NCBI RefSeq assembly: GCF_958295425.1
Contig: NC_081145.1
Span: 1,079,001 to 1,143,000, forward strand
From: Solea solea
Taxonomy: Eukaryota > Chordata > Actinopteri > Pleuronectiformes > Soleidae
DNA: 64,000 nt
Reading direction: 5' to 3'
The notes beneath the pieces were generated by a model. It was not told the origin of the DNA. It saw only the letters and a program-made list of their open reading frames with translations, and did no database searches. Shown here in pieces: positions 1 through 15,000 of this stretch. Numbering within the stretch: the stretch's first letter is position 1; every line of letters begins with the position of its first letter. Both the position numbers and the translations under genes were made by a program.

Positions 1-3000
1 CGTCTTAATGTTGTAGTGCTTCGTCTTAATGTTGCAGTCCTTCGTCTTAATGTTGTAGTGATCCGTCTTAATGTTGTAGTGCTTCGTCTTAATGTTGTAG
101 TGCTTCGTCTTAATGTTGTATTGCTTCGTCTTAATGTTGCTGTCCTTCGTCTTAATGTTGTAGTGATCCGTCTTAATGTTGTAGTGATTCGTCTTAATGT
201 TGTAGTGCTTCGTCTTAATGTTGTAGTGATTCGTCTTAATGTTGTAGTGCCTCGTCTTAATGTTGTAGTGCTTCGTCTTAATTATTCGTCTTAATGTTGT
301 AGTGATTCGTCTTAATGTTGCTGTGCTTCGTCTTAATGTTGCTGCCCTTCGTCTTAATGTTTTCGTGCTTCGTGTTAATGTTGTAGTGATTTTTCTTAAT
401 GTTGTAGTGCTTCGTCTTAATGTTGTAGTGCTTCGTCTTAATGTTGCTGTCCTTCGTCTTAATGTTTTTGTGCTTCGTCTTAATGTTGAAGCGATTCGTC
501 TTAATGTTGTAGTGATTCGACTTAATGTTGTAGTGCTTCGTCTTAATGTTGTAGTGATTCGTGTTAATGTTGTAGTGATTCGTCTTAATTTTGTAGTGAT
601 TCGTGATAATGTTGTAGTGATTTTTCTTAATGTTGTAGTGCTTCGTCTTAATGTTGCTGTGCTTTGTCTTAATGTTGCTGTGCTTTGTCTTAATGTTGTA
701 GTGCTTCGTCTTAATGATCCGTCTTAATGTTGTAGTGTTTCGTCTTAATGTTGCTGTGCTTCGTCTTAATGTTGTAGTGCTTCGTCTTAATGATTCGTCT
801 TAATGTTGTAGTGCTTCGTCTTAATGATTCGTCTTAATGTTGTAGTGCTTCGTCTTAATGTTGTAGTGCTTCGTCTTAATGTTGTATTGCTTCGTCTTAA
901 TGTTGCTGTCCTTCGTCTTAATGTTGTAGTGATCCGTCTTAATGTTGTAGTGTTTCGTCTTAATGTTGCTGTGCTTCGTCTTAATGTTGTATTGCTTCGT
1001 CTTAATGATTCGTCTTAATGTTGTAGTGCTTCGTCTTAATGTTGCTGTCCTTCGTCTTAATGTTGTAGTGATTCGTCTTAATGTTGTAGTGCTTCGTCTT
1101 AATGTTGTAGTGCTTCGTCTTAATGTTGTAGTGCTTCGTCTTAATGTTGTCGTGATTTGTCTTAATGTTGTCGTGATTTGTCTTAATGTTGCTGTGCTTC
1201 GTCTTAATATTGCTGTGCTTCGTCTTAATGTTGTAGTGATTCGTCTTAATGTTGTAGTGCTTCGTCTTAATGTTGCTGTGCTTCGTCTTAATGCTGCTGT
1301 GCTTCGTCTTAATGTTGTAGTGATTCGTCTTAATGTTGTAGTGATTCGTCTTAATGTTGTAATGCTTCGTCTTAATGTTGTAGTGATTCGTCTTAATGTT
1401 GCTGTCTTTGTCTTAATGTTGCTGTCTTTGTCTTAATGTTGTAGTGATTCGTCTTAATGTTGTAGTGATTTGTCTTAATGTTGTCGTGATTCGTCTTAAT
1501 GTTGCTGTCTTTGTCTTAATGTTATATTGATTCGTCTTAATGTTGTAGTGATTTGTCTTAATGTTGTCGTGATTCGTCTTAATGTTGTAGTGATTAGTCT
1601 TAATGTTGTAGTGCTTCGTCTTAATGTTGTAGTGATTTGTCTTAATGTTATAGTGCGTCGTCTTAATGTTGTAGTGCTTCGTCTTAATGTTGTAGCGATT
1701 CGTCTTAATGTTGTAGCGCTTCGTCTTAGTGTTGCTGTGCTTCGTCTTAATGTTGTAATGATTCGTCTTAATGTTGTTGTGCTTCGTCTTAATGTTGTAG
1801 TGCTTCGTCTTAATGATTCGTCTTAATGTTGTAGTGCTTCGTCTTAATGTTGCTGTGCTTCGTCTTAATGTTGCTGTGCTTCGTCTTAATGTTGTAGTGC
1901 TTCGTCTTAATGTTGCTGTGCTTCGTCTTAATGTTGCTGTGCTTCGTCTTAATGTTGTAGTGCTTCGTCTTAAGGGTTCGTCTTAATGTTGTAGTGCTTC
2001 GTCTTAATGTTGTAGTGCTTCGTCTTAATGTTGTAGTGCTTCGTCTTAATGATTCGTCTTAATGTTGTAGTGCCTCGTCTTAATGTTGCAGTCCTTCGTC
2101 TTAATGTTGTAGTGTTTCGTCTTAATGTTGCTGTGCTTCGTCTTAATGTTGTATTGCTTCGTCTTAATGATTCGTCTTAATGTTGTAGTGCTTCGTCTTA
2201 ATGTTGCTGTCCTTCGTCTTAATGTTGTAGTGATTCGTCTTAATGTTGTAGTGATTCGTCTTAATGTTGCTGTGATTCGTCTTAATGTTGTAGTGCTTTG
2301 TCTTAATGATTCGTCTTAATGTTGTAGTGCTTCGTCTTAATGTTGCTGTGCTTCGTCTTAATGTTGTAGTGCTTAGTCTTAATGATTCGTCTTAATGTTG
2401 TAGTGCTTCGTCCTAATGTTGCTGTGCTTCGTCTTAATGTTGTAGTGCTTCGTCTTAATGATTTGTCTTAATGTTGCTGTCCTTCGTCTTAATGTTGTCG
2501 TGATTCGTCTTAATTATTCGTTCTTAATGTTGTAGTGATTTGTCTTAATGTTGTAGTGCTTCGTCTTAATGTTGCTGTCCTTGATCTTAATGTTGTTGTG
2601 ATTCGTCTTAATGTTGTAGTGCTTCGTCTTAATGTTGTAGTTATTCGTCTTAATTTTGTAGTGCTCCGTCTTAATGTTGCTGTGCTTCGTCTTAATGATT
2701 TGTTTTAATGGTGTAGTGATTCGTCTTAATGTTGTAGTGATTCGTCATAATGTTGCTGTGCTTCGTCTTAATGTTGTAGTGCTTCGTCTTAATGTTGTAG
2801 TGCTTCGTCTTAATGATTCGTCTTAATGTTGTAGTGCTTCGTCTTAATGTTGCAGTCCTTCGTCTTAATGTTGTAGTGATCCGTCTTAATGTTGTAGTGT
2901 TTCGTCTTAATGTTGCTGTGCTTCGTCTTAATGTTGTATTGCTTCGTCTTAATGATTCGTCTTAATGTTGTAGTGCTTCGTCTTAATGTTGCTGTGCTTC

Positions 3001-6000
3001 GTCTTAATGTTGTAGTGCTTTGTCTTAATGATTCGTCTTAATGTTGTAGTGCTTCGTCTTAATGTTGCTGTGCTTGATCTTAATGTTGTAGTGCTTCGTC
3101 TTAATATTGCTGTGCTTCGTCTTAATGTTGTAGTGATTCGTCTTAATGTTGTAGTGCTTCGTCTTAATGTTGTAGTGCTTCGTCTTAATGTTGCTGTGCT
3201 TCGTCTTAATGTTGTAGTGCTTCGTCTTAATGTTGCTGTCCTTCGTCTTAATGTTGTCGTGATTCGTCTTAATGTTGTAGTGCTTCGTCTTAATGTTGCT
3301 GTCCTTCGTCTTAATGTTGTAGTGATTCGTCTTAATGTTGTAGTGATTCGTCTTAATGTTGTCGTGATTCGTCTTAATGTTGTCGTGATTCGTCTTAATT
3401 ATTCGTTCTTAATGTTGTAGTGATTTGTCTTAATGTTGTAGTGCTTCGTCTTAATGTTGCTGTCCTTGATCTTAATGTTGTTGTGATTCGTCTTAATGTT
3501 GTAGTGCTTCGTCTTAATATTGCTGTGCTTCATCTTAATGTTGTAGTGCTTCGTCTTAATGTTGTAGTTATTCGTCTTAATTTTGTAGTGCTTCGTCTTA
3601 ATGTTGTAGTGCTTTGTCTTAATGATTCGTCTTAATGTTGTAGTGATTCGTCATAATGTTGCTGTGCTTCGTCTTAATATTGCTGTGCTTCGTCTTAATG
3701 TTGTAGTGATTCGTCTTAATGTTGTAGTGCTTCGTCTTAATGTTGTAGTGCTTCGTCTTAATGTTGTAGTGCTTCGTCTTAGTGTTGCTGTGCTTCGTCT
3801 TAATGTTGTAATGATTCGTCTTAATGTTGCTGTGCTTGGTCTTAATGTTGTAGTGCTTCGTCTTAATGATTCGTCTTAATGTTGTAGTGCTTCGTCTTAA
3901 TGTTGCTGTGCTTCGTCTTAATGTTGTAGTGCTTAGTCTTAATGATTCGTCTTAATATTGTAGTGCTTCGTCTTAATGTTGCTGTGCTTCGTCTTAATGT
4001 TGTAGTGCTTGTCTTAATGATTTGTCTTAATGTTGCTGTCCCTCGTCTTAATGTTGTAGTGATTCGTCTTAATGTTGTAGTGCTTCGTCTTAATGTTGCT
4101 GTCCTTCGTCTTAATGTTGTAGTGATTCGTCTTAATGTTGTAGTGATTCGTCTTAATGTTGTCGTGATTCGTCTTAATGTTGTAATGCTTCGTCTTAATG
4201 TTGTAGTGATTCGTCTTAATGTTGCTGTCTTTGTCTTAATGTTGCTGTCTTTGTCTTAATGTTGTAGTGATTCGTCTTAATGTTGCTGTGCTTGGTCTTA
4301 ATGTTGAAGCGATTCATCTTAATGTTGTAGTGATTCGACTTAATGTTGTAGTGCTTCGTCTTAATGTTGTAGTGATTCGTGTTAATGTTGTAGTGATTCG
4401 TCTTAATGTTGTAGTGATTCGTGTTAATGTTGTAGTGATTTTTCTTAATGTTGTAGTGCTTCGTCTTAATGTTGTAGTGCTTCATCTTAATGTTGCTGTG
4501 CTTTGTCTTAATGTTGCTGTGCTTCGTCTTAATGTTGTAGTGCTTCGTCTTAATGATCCGTCTTAATGTTGTAGTGTTTCGTCTTAATGTTGCTGTGCTT
4601 CGTCTTAATGTTGCTGTGCTTCGTCTTAATGTTGTAGTGATTCGTCTTAATGTTGTAATGCTTCGTCTTAATGTTGTAGTGATTCGTCTTAATGTTGTAG
4701 TGATTCGTCTTAATGTTGTAGTGCTTCGTCTTAATGTTGTAGTGCTTCGTCTTAATGTTGTAGTGCTTCGTCTTAATGTTGCTGTGCTTCGTCTTAATGT
4801 TGTAGTGCTTCGTCTTAATGTTGCTGTGCTTCGTCTTAATGTTGTAATGCTTCGTCTTAATGTTGTAGTGATTCGTCTTAATGTTGCTGTCTTTGTCTTA
4901 ATGTTGTAGTGATTCGTCTTAATGTTGCTGTGCTTCGTCTTAATGTTGAAGCGATTCATCTTAATGTTGTAGCGATTCGACTTAATGTTGTAGTGCTTCG
5001 TCTTAATGTTGTAGTGCTTCGTCTTAATGTTGCTGTGCTTTGTCTTAATGTTGCTGTGCTTCGTCTTAATGTTGTAGTGTTTCGTCTTAATGTTGCTGTG
5101 CTTCGTCTTAATGTTGTAGTGCTTCGTCTTAATGTTGTAGTGATTCGTCTTAATGTTGTAGTGCTTGGTCTTAATGTTGTAGTGCTTAGTCTTAATGATT
5201 CGTCTTAATGTTGTAGTGCTTCGTCTCAATGTTGTAGTGCTTCGTCTTAATGTTGCTGTCTTTGTCTTAATGTTGCTGTCTTTGTCTTAATGTTGTAGTG
5301 ATTCGTCTTAATGTTGCTGTGCTTCGTCTTAATGTTGGAGTGATTTGTCTGAATGTTGTAATGATTCGTCTTAATGTTGCTGTGCTTCGTCTTAATGTTG
5401 CTGTGCTTCGTCTTAATGTTGTAGTGCTTCGTCTTAATGTTGTAGTGCTTCGTCTTAATGTTGCTGTGCTTCGTCTTAATGTTGTAGTGCTCGGTCTTAA
5501 TGTTGCTGTGCTTCGTCTTAATGTTGTAATGCTCGGTCTTAATGTTGCTGTGCTTGGTCTTAATGTTGTAGTGCTTGGTCTTAATGTTGTAGTGCTTTGT
5601 CTTAATGTTGTAGTGATTCGTCTTAAGGTTGTAGTGCTTCGTCTAAAGGTTGTAGTGATTCGTCTTAATGTTGCTGTGCTTGGTCTTAATGTTGTAGTGC
5701 TTTGTCTTAATGTTGTAGTGATTCGTCTTAATGTTGTAGTGATTCGTCTTAATGTTGTAGTGATTCGTCTTAATGTTGTAGTGATTTGTCTTAATGTTCT
5801 AGTGCTTCGTCTTAATGTTGTAGTGCTTCGTCTTAATTATTCGTCTTAATGTTGTAGTGATTCGTCTTAATGTTGCTGTGCTTCGTCTTAATGTTGCTGT
5901 CCTTCGTCTTAATGTTTTTGTGCTTCGTGTTAATGTTGTAGTGATTTTTCTTAATGTTGTAGTGCTTCGTCTTAATGTTGTAGTGCTTCGTCTTAATGTT

Positions 6001-9000
6001 GCTGTCCTTCGTCTTAATGTTTTTGTGCTTCGTCTTAATGTTGAAGCAATTCGTCTTAATGTTGTAGTGATTCGTGTTAATGTTGTAGTGATTCGTCTTA
6101 ATTTTGTAGTGATTCGTGATAATGTTGTAGTGATTTTTCTTAATGTTGTAGTGCTTCGTCTTAATGTTGCTGTGCTTTGTCTTAATGTTGCTGTGCTTCG
6201 TCTTAATGTTGTAGTGCTTCGTCTTAATGATCCGTCTTAATGTTGTAGTGTTTCGTCTTAATGTTGCTGTGCTTCGTCTTAATGTTGTAGTGCTTCGTCT
6301 TAATGATTCGTCTTAATGTTGTAGTGCTTCGTCTTAATGTTGTAGTGCTTCGTCTTAATGTTGCTGTCCTTCGTCTTAATGTTTTTGTGCTTCGTCTTAA
6401 TGTTGAAGCAATTCGTCTTAATGTTGTAGTGATTCGTGTTAATGTTGTAGTGATTCGTCTTAATTTTGTAGTGATTCGTGATAATGTTGTAGTGATTTTT
6501 CTTAATGTTGTAGTGCTTCGTCTTAATGTTGCTGTGCTTTGTCTTAATGTTGCTGTGCTTCGTCTTAATGTTGTAGTGCTTCGTCTTAATGATCCGTCTT
6601 AATGTTGTAGTGTTTCGTCTTAATGTTGCTGTGCTTCGTCTTAATGTTGTAGTGCTTCGTCTTAATGATTCGTCTTAATGTTGTAGTGCTTCGTCTTAAT
6701 GATTCGTCTTAATGTTGTAGTGCTTCGTCTTAATGATTCGTCTTAATGTTGTAGTGCTTCGTCTTAATGTTGTAGTGCTTCGTCTTAATGTTGTATTGCT
6801 TCTTCTTAATGTTGCTGTCCTTCGTCTTAATGTTGTAGTGATCTGTCTTAATGTTGCTGTGCTTCGTCTTAATGTTGTAGTGCTTCGTCTTAATGTTGTA
6901 GTGCTTCGTCTTAATGTTGCTGTGATTCGTCTTAATGTTGTCGTGATTTGTCTTAATGTTGTAGTGCTTCGTCTTAATGTTGCTGTCCTTGATCTTAATG
7001 TTGTTGTGATTCGTCTTAATGTTGTAGTGCTTCGTCTTAATATTGCTGTGCTTCATCTTAATGTTGTAGTGCTTCGTCTTAATGTTGTAGTTATTCGTCT
7101 TAATTTTGTAGTGCTCCGTCTTAATGTTGCTGTGCTTCGTCTTAATGTTGTAGTGCTTCGTCTTAATGATTTGTTTTAATGGTGTAGTGATTCGTCTTAA
7201 TGTTGTAGTGATTCGTCTTAATGTTGCTGTGGTTCGTCTTAATGTTGTAGTGCTTCGTCTTAATATTGCTGTGCTTCGTCTTAATGTTGTAGTGATTCGT
7301 CTTAATGTTGTAGTGCTTCGTCTTAATGTTGTAGTGCTTCGTCTTAATGTTGTAGTGCTTCGTCTTAGTGTTGCTGTGCTTCGTCTTAATGTTGTAATGA
7401 TTCGTCTTAATGTTGCTGTGCTTCGTCTTAATGTTGTAGTGATTCGTCTTAATGTTGTAGTGCTTCGTCTTAATGTTGTAGTGCTTCGTCTTAATGTTGT
7501 AGTGCTTCGTCTTAGTGTTGCTGTGCTTCGTCTTAATGTTGTAATGATTCGTCTTAATGTTGCTGTGCTTCGTCTTAATGTTGTAGTGCTTCGTCTTAAT
7601 GATTCGTCTTAATGTTGTAGTGCTTCGTCTTAATGTTGCTGTGCTTCGTCTTAATGTTGTAGTGCTTAGTCTTAATGATTCGTCTTAATATTGTAGTGCT
7701 TCGTCTTAATGTTGCTGTGCTTAGTCTTAATGTTGTAGTGCTTCGTTTTAATGATTTGTCTTAATGTTGCTGTCCCTCGTCTTAATGTTGTAGTGATTCG
7801 TCTTAATGTTGTAGTGCTTCGTCTTAATGTTGCTGTCCTTCGTCTTAATGTTGTAGTGATTCGTCTTAATGTTGTCGTGATTCGTCTTAATGTTGTAGTG
7901 ATTCGTCTTAATGTTGCTGTCTTTGTCTTAATGTTGCTGTCTTTGTCTTAATGTTGTAGTGATTCGTCTTAATGTTGCTGTGCTTCGTCTTAATGTTGAA
8001 GCGATTCATCTTAATGTTGTAGTGATTCGACTTAATGTTGTAGTGATTCGTGTTAATGTTGTAGTGATTTTTCTTAATGTTGTAGTGCTTCGTCTTAATG
8101 TTGTAGTGCTTCGTCTTAATGTTGCTGTGCTTTGTCTTAATGTTGCTGTGCTTCGTCTTAATGTTGTAGTGCTTCGTCTTAATGATCCGTCTTAATGTTG
8201 TAGTGTTTCGTCTTAATGTTGCTGTGCTTCGTCTTAATGTTGTAGTGCTTCGTCTTAATGTTGTAGTGATTCGTCTTAATGTTGTAATGCTTCGTCTTAA
8301 TGTTGTAGTGATTCGTCTTAATGTTGCTGTCTTTGTCTTAATGTTGCTGTCTCTGTCTTAATGTTGTAGTGATTCGTCTTAATGTTGCTGTGTTTCGTCT
8401 TAATGTTGGAGTTATTTGTCTGAATGTTGTAATGATTCGTCTTAATGTTGATGTGCTTCGTCTTAATGTTGCTGTGCTTCGTCTTAATGTTGCAGTGCTT
8501 CGTCTTAATGTTGCAGTGCTTCGTCTTAATGTTGTAGTGCTTTGTCTTAATGTTGTAGTGCTTCGTCTTAATGTTGCTGTGCTTCGTCTTAATGTTGTAG
8601 TGCTTCATCTTAATGTTGTAGTGCTTCGTCTTAATGTTGCTGTGCTTCGTCTTAATGTTGTAGTGCTTCGTCTTAATGTTGTAGTGCTTCGTCTTAATGT
8701 TGCTGTGCTTCGTCTTAATGTTGTAATGCTTCGTCTTAATGTTGTAGTGATTCGTCTTAATGTTGCTGTCTTTGTCTTAATGTTGCTGTCTTTGTCTTAA
8801 TGTTGTAGTGATTCGTCTTAATGTTGCTGTGCTTCGTCTTAATGTTGAAGCGATTCATCTTAATGTTGTAGTGATTCGACTTAATGTTGTAGTGCTTCGT
8901 CTTAATGTTGTAGTGATTCGTGTTAATGTTGTAGTGATTCGTCTTAATGTTGTAGTGATTCGTGTTAATGTTGTAGTGATTTTTCTTAATGTTGTAGTGC

Positions 9001-12000
9001 TTCGTCTTAATGTTGAAGCGATTCATCTTAATGTTGTAGTGATTCGACTTATTGTTGTAGTGCTTCGTCTTAATGTTGTAGTGCTTCGTCTTAATGTTGT
9101 AGTGCTTCGTCTTAATGTTGCTGTGCTTTGTCTTAATGTTGCTGTGCTTCGTCTTAATGTTGTAGTGCTTCGTCTTAATGTTGTAGTGATTCGTCTTAAT
9201 GTTGTAGTGCTTGGTCTTAATGTTGTAGTGCTTAGTCTTAATGATTCGTCTTAATGTTGTAGTGCTTCGTCTCAATGTTGTAGTGCTTCGTCTTAATGTT
9301 GTAGTGCTTCGTCTTAATGTTGCTGTCTTTGTCTTAATGCTGCTGTCTTTGTCTTAATGTTGTAGTGATTCGTCTTAATGTTGCTGTGCTTCGTCTTAAT
9401 GTTGGAGTGATTTGTCTGAATGTTGTAATGATTCGTCTTAATGTTGCTGTGCTTCGTCTTAATGTTGCTGTGCTTCGTCTTAATGCTGTAGTGCTTCGTC
9501 TTAATGTTGTAGTGCTTTGTCTTAATGTTGTAGTGATTCGTCTTAATGTTGTAGTGATTCGTCTTAATGTTGTAGTGCTTCGTCTTAATGTTGTAGTGAT
9601 TCGTCTTAATGTTGTAGTTATTCGTCTTAATGTTGTAGTGATTTGTCTTAATGTTCTAGTGCTTCGTCTTAATGTTGTAGTGCTTCGTCTTAATTATTCG
9701 TCTTAATGTTGTAGTGATTCGTCTTAATGTTGCTGTGCTTCGTCTTAATGTTGCTGTCCTTCGTCTTAATGTTTTTGTGCTTCGTGTTAATGATTCGTCT
9801 TAATGTTGTAGTGCTTCGTCTTAGTGCTTCGTCTTAATGTTGTAGTGCTTCGTCTTAATGTTGTAGTGATTCGTGTTAATGTTGTAGTGATTCGTCTTAA
9901 TTTTGTAGTGATTCGTGATAATGTTGTAGTGATTTTTCTTAATGTTGTAGTGCTTCGTCTTAATGTTGCTGTGCTTTGTCTTAATGTTGCTGTGCTTCGT
10001 CTTAATGTTGTAGTGATTCGTCTTAATGTTGTAGTGATTCGTCTTAATGTTGCTGTGCTTCGTCTTAATGTTGTAGTGCTTCGTCTTAATGATTCGTCTT
10101 AATGTTGTAGTGCTTCGTCTTAGTGCTTCGTCTTAATGTTGTATTGCTTCGTCTTAATGTTGCTGTCCTTCGTCTTAATGTTGTAGTGATCCGTCTTAAT
10201 GTTGTAGTGTTTCGTCTTAATGTTGCTGTGCTTCGTCTTAATGTTGTATTGCTTCGTCTTAATGATTCGTCTTAATGTTGTAGTGCTTCGTCTTAATGTT
10301 GCTGTCCTTCGTCTTAATGTTGTAGTGATTCGTCTTAATGTTGTAGTGCTTCGTCTTAATGTTGTCGTGCTTCGTCTTAATGTTGTCGTGATTTGTCTTA
10401 ATGTTGTCGTGATTTGTCTTAATGTTGCTGTGCTTCGTCTTAATGTTGTAGTGCTTCGTCTTAATGTTGCTGTGCTTCGTCTTAATGCTGCTGTGCTTCG
10501 TCTTAATGTTGTAGTGATTCGTCTTAATGTTGTAGTGATTCGTCTTAATGTTGTAATGCTTCGTCTTAATGTTGTAGTGATTCGTCTTAATGTTGCTGTC
10601 TTTGTCTTAATGTTGCTGTCTTTGTCTTAATGTTGTAGTGATTCGTCTTAATGTTGTCGGGATTCGTCTTAATGTTGCTGTCTTTGTCTTAATGTTGTCG
10701 TGATTCGTCTTAATGTTGTAGTGATTAGTCTTAATGTTGTAATGATTCGTCTTAATGTTGTTGTGCTTCGTCTTAATGTTGTAGTGCTTCGTCTTAATGA
10801 TTCGTCTTAATGTTGTAGTGCTTCGTCTTAATGTTGCTGTGCTCCGTCTTAATGTTGCTGTGCTTCGTCTTAATGTTGCTGTGCTTCGTCTTAATGTTGT
10901 AGTGCTTCGTCTTAATGATTCGTCTTAATGTTGTAGTGCTTCGTCTTAATGATTCGTCTTAATGTTGTAGTGCTTCGTCTTAATGTTGCTGTGCTTCGTC
11001 TTAATGTTGTAGTGCTTTGTCTTAATGATTCGTCTTAATGTTGTAGTGCTTTGTCTTAATGTTGTAGTGATTCGTCTTAATGTTGTAGTGCTTCGTCTTA
11101 ATGTTGCTGTCCTTCGTCTTAATGTTGTAGTGATTCGTCTTAATGTTGTCGTGATTCGTCTTCAGGTTGTAGTGATTCGTCTTAATATTGCTGTGCTTCG
11201 TCTTAATGTTGTAGTGATTCGTCTTAATGATTCGTCTTAATGTTGTAGTGATTCGTCTTAATGATTCGTCTTAATGTTGTTGTGCTTCGTCTTAATGTTA
11301 TAGTGATTCATCTTAATGTTGTAGTGCTTCGTCTTAATGTTGCTGTCCTTCGTCTTAATGTTGTAGTGATTCGTCTTAATGTTGTAGTGATTCGTCTTAA
11401 TGTTGTCGTGATTCGTCTTAATTATTCGTTCTTAATGTTGTAGTGATTTGTCTTAATGTTGTTGTGCTTCGTCTTAATGTTGCTGTCCTTGATCTTAATG
11501 TTGTTGTGATTCGTCTTAATGTTGTAGTGCTTCGTCTTAATATTGCTGTGCTTCATCTTAATGTTGTAGTGCTTCGTCTTAATGTTGTAGTTATTCGTCT
11601 TAATTTTGTAGTGCTCCGTCTTAATGTTGCTGTGCTTCGTCTTAATGTTGTAGTGCTTCGTCTTAATGATTTGTTTTAATGGTGTAGTGATTCGTCTTAA
11701 TGTTGTAGTGATTCGTCTTAATGTTGCTGTGCTTGGTCTTAATGTTGTAGTGCTTCGTCTTAATATTGCTGTGCTTCGTCTTAATGTTGTAGTGATTCGT
11801 CTTAATGTTGTAGTGCTTCGTCTTAATGTTGTAGTGATTCGTCTTAATGTTGTAGTGCTTCGTCTTAATGTTGTAGTGCTTCGTCTTAGTGTTGCTGTGC
11901 TTCGTCTTAATGTTGTAATGATTCGTCTTAATGTTGCTGTGCTTCGTCTTAATGTTGTAGTGCTTCGTCTTAATGATTCGTCTTAATGTTGTAGTGCTTC

Positions 12001-15000
12001 GTCTTAATGTTGCTGTGCTTCGTCTTAATGTTGTAGTGCTTAGTCTTAATGATTCGTCTTAATATTGTAGTGATTCGTCTTAATGTTGCTGTGCTTCGTC
12101 TTAATGTTGTAGTGCTTCGTCTTAATGATTTGTCTTAATGTTGCTGTCCCTCGTCTTAATGTTGTAGTGATTCGTCTTAATGTTGTAGTGCTTCGTCTTA
12201 ATGTTGCTGTCCTTCGTCTTAATGTTGTAGTGCTTTGTCTTAATGATTCGTCTTAATGTTGTAGTGCTTTGTCTTAATGATTCGTCTTAATGTTGTAGTG
12301 CTTTGTCTTAATGATTCGTCTTAATGTTGTTGTGCTTCGTCTTAATGTTATAGTGATTCATCTTAATGTTGTAGTGATTTGTCTTGATGTTGTAGGGCTT
12401 CGTCTTAATGATTTGTCTTAATGTTGTAGTGCTTCGTCTTAATGATGTAGTGCTTCGTCTTAATGTTGCTGTGCTTCGTCTTAATGTTGTAGGGCTTAGT
12501 CTTAATGATTCGTCTTAATGTTGTAGTGCTTCGTCCTAATGTTGCTGTGCTTTGTCTTAATGTTGTAGTGCTTCGTCTTAATGATTTGTCTTAATGTTGC
12601 TGTCATTCGTCTTAATGTTGTAGTGCTTCGTCTTAATGTTGCTGTCCTTCGTCTTAATGTTGTAGTGATTCGTCTTAATGTTGTAGTGATTCGTCTTAAT
12701 GTTGTCGTGATTCGTCTTAATGTTGTCGTGATTCGTCTTAATTATTCGTTCTTAATGTTGTAGTGATTTGTCTTAATGTTGTAGTGCTTCGTCTTAATGT
12801 TGCTGTCCTTGATCTTAATGTTGTTGTGATTCGTCTTAATGTTGTAGTGCTTCGTCTTCATATTGCTGTGCTTCATCTTAATGTTGCAGTGCTTCGTCTT
12901 AATGTTGTAGTTATTCGTCTTAATTTTGTAGTGCTCCGTCTTAATGTTGCTGTGCTTCGTCTTAATGTTGTAGTGCTTCGTCTTAATGATTTGTTTTAAT
13001 GGTGTAGTGATTCGTCTTAATGTTGCTGTGCTTGGTCTTAATGTTGTAGTGCTTCGTCTTAATATTGCTGTGCTTCGTCTTAATGTTGTAGTGATTCGTC
13101 TTAATGTTGTAGTGCTTCGTCTTAATGTTGTAGTGATTCGTCTTAATGTTGTAGTGCCTCGTCTTAATGTTGTAGTGCTTCGTCTTAGTGTTGCTGTGCT
13201 TCGTCTTAATGTTGTAGTGCTTCGTCTTAATTATTCGTCTTAATGTTGTAGTGATTCGTCTTAATGTTGCTGTGCTTCGTCTTAATGTTGCTGTCCTTCG
13301 TCTTAATGTTTTTGTGCTTCGTGTTAATGTTGTAGTGATTTTTCTTAATGTTGTAGTGCTTCGTCTTAATGTTGTAGTGCTTCGTCTTAATGTTGCTGTC
13401 CTTCGTCTTAATGTTTTTGTGCTTCGTCTTAATGTTGAAGCGATTCGTCTTAATGTTGTAGTGATTCGACTTAATGTTGTAGTGCTTCGTCTTAATGTTG
13501 TAGTGATTCGTGTTGTAGTGATTCGTCTTAATTTTGTAGTGATTCGTGATAATGTTGTAGTGATTTTTCTTAATGTTGTAGTGCTTCGTCTTAATGTTGC
13601 TGTGCTCTCTTAATGTTGTAGTGCTTCGTCTTAATGATTCGTCTTAATGTTGTAGTGCTTCGTCTTAATGATTCGTCTTAATGTTGTAGTGCTTCGTCTT
13701 AATGTTGCTGTCCTTCGTCTTAATGTTGTAGTGATTTGTCTTAATGTTGTAGTGCTTCGTCTTAATGTTGTAGTGCTTCGTCTTAATGTTGTAGTGCTTC
13801 GTCTTAATGTTGTCGTGATTTGTCTTAATGTTGCTGTGCTTCGTCTTAATGTTGCAGTGCTTCGTCTTAATATTGTAGTGCTTCGTCTTAATGTTGCTGT
13901 GCTTCGTCTTAATGCTGCTGTGCTTCGTCTTAATGTTGTAGTGATTCGTCTTAATGTTGTAGTGCTTCGTCTTAATGTTGCTGTGCTTCGTCTTAATGCT
14001 GCTGTGCTTCGTCTTAATGTTGTAGTGATTCGTCTTAATGTTGTCGTGATTCGTCTTAATGTTGTAGTGATTTGTCTTAATGTTGTCGTGATTCGTCTTA
14101 ATGTTGCTGTCTTTGTCTTAATGTTGTAGTGATTCGTCTTAATGTTGTAGTGATTTGTCTTAATGTTGTCGTGATTCGTCTTAATGTTGTAGTGATTAGT
14201 CTTAATGTTGTAGTGCTTCGTCTTAATGTTGTAGTGATTTGTCTTAATGTTGTAGTGCGTCGTCTTAATGTTGTAGTGCTTCGTCTTAATGTTGTAGCGA
14301 TTCGTCTTAATGTTGTAGCGCTTCGTCTTAGTGTTGCTGTGCTTCGTCTTAATGTTGTAATGATTCGTCTTAATGTTGTTGTGCTTCGTCTTAATGTTGT
14401 AGTGCTTCGTCTTAATGATTCGTCTTAATGTTGTAGTGCTTCGTCTTAATTTTGTAGTGCTTCGTCTTAATGTTGTATTGCTTCGTCTTAATGTTGCTGT
14501 CCTTCGTCTTAATGTTGTAGTGATCCGTCTTAATGTTGTAGTGTTTCGTCTTAATGTTGCTGTGCTTCGTCTTAATGTTGTATTGCTTCGTCTTAATGAT
14601 TCGTCTTAATGTTGCTGTCCTTCGTCTTAATGTTGTAGTGATTCGTCTTAATGTTGTAGTGATTCGTCTTAATGTTGTAGTGCTTCGTCTTAATGTTGTA
14701 GTGCTTCGTCTTAATGTTGTAGTGCTTCGTCTTAATGTTGTCGTGATTTGTCTTAATGTTGCTGTGCTTCGTCTTAATGTTGCAGTGCTTCGTCTTAATG
14801 TTGTAGTGCTTCGTCTTAATGTTGCTGTGCTTCGTCTTAATGCTGCTGTGCTTCGTCTTAATGTTGTAGTGATTCGTCTTAATGTTGTAGTGCTTCGTCT
14901 TAATGTTGCTGTGCTTCGTCTTAATGCTGCTGTGCTTCGTCTTAATGTTGTAGTGATTCGTCTTAATGTTGTCGTGATTCGTCTTAATGTTGCTGTCTTT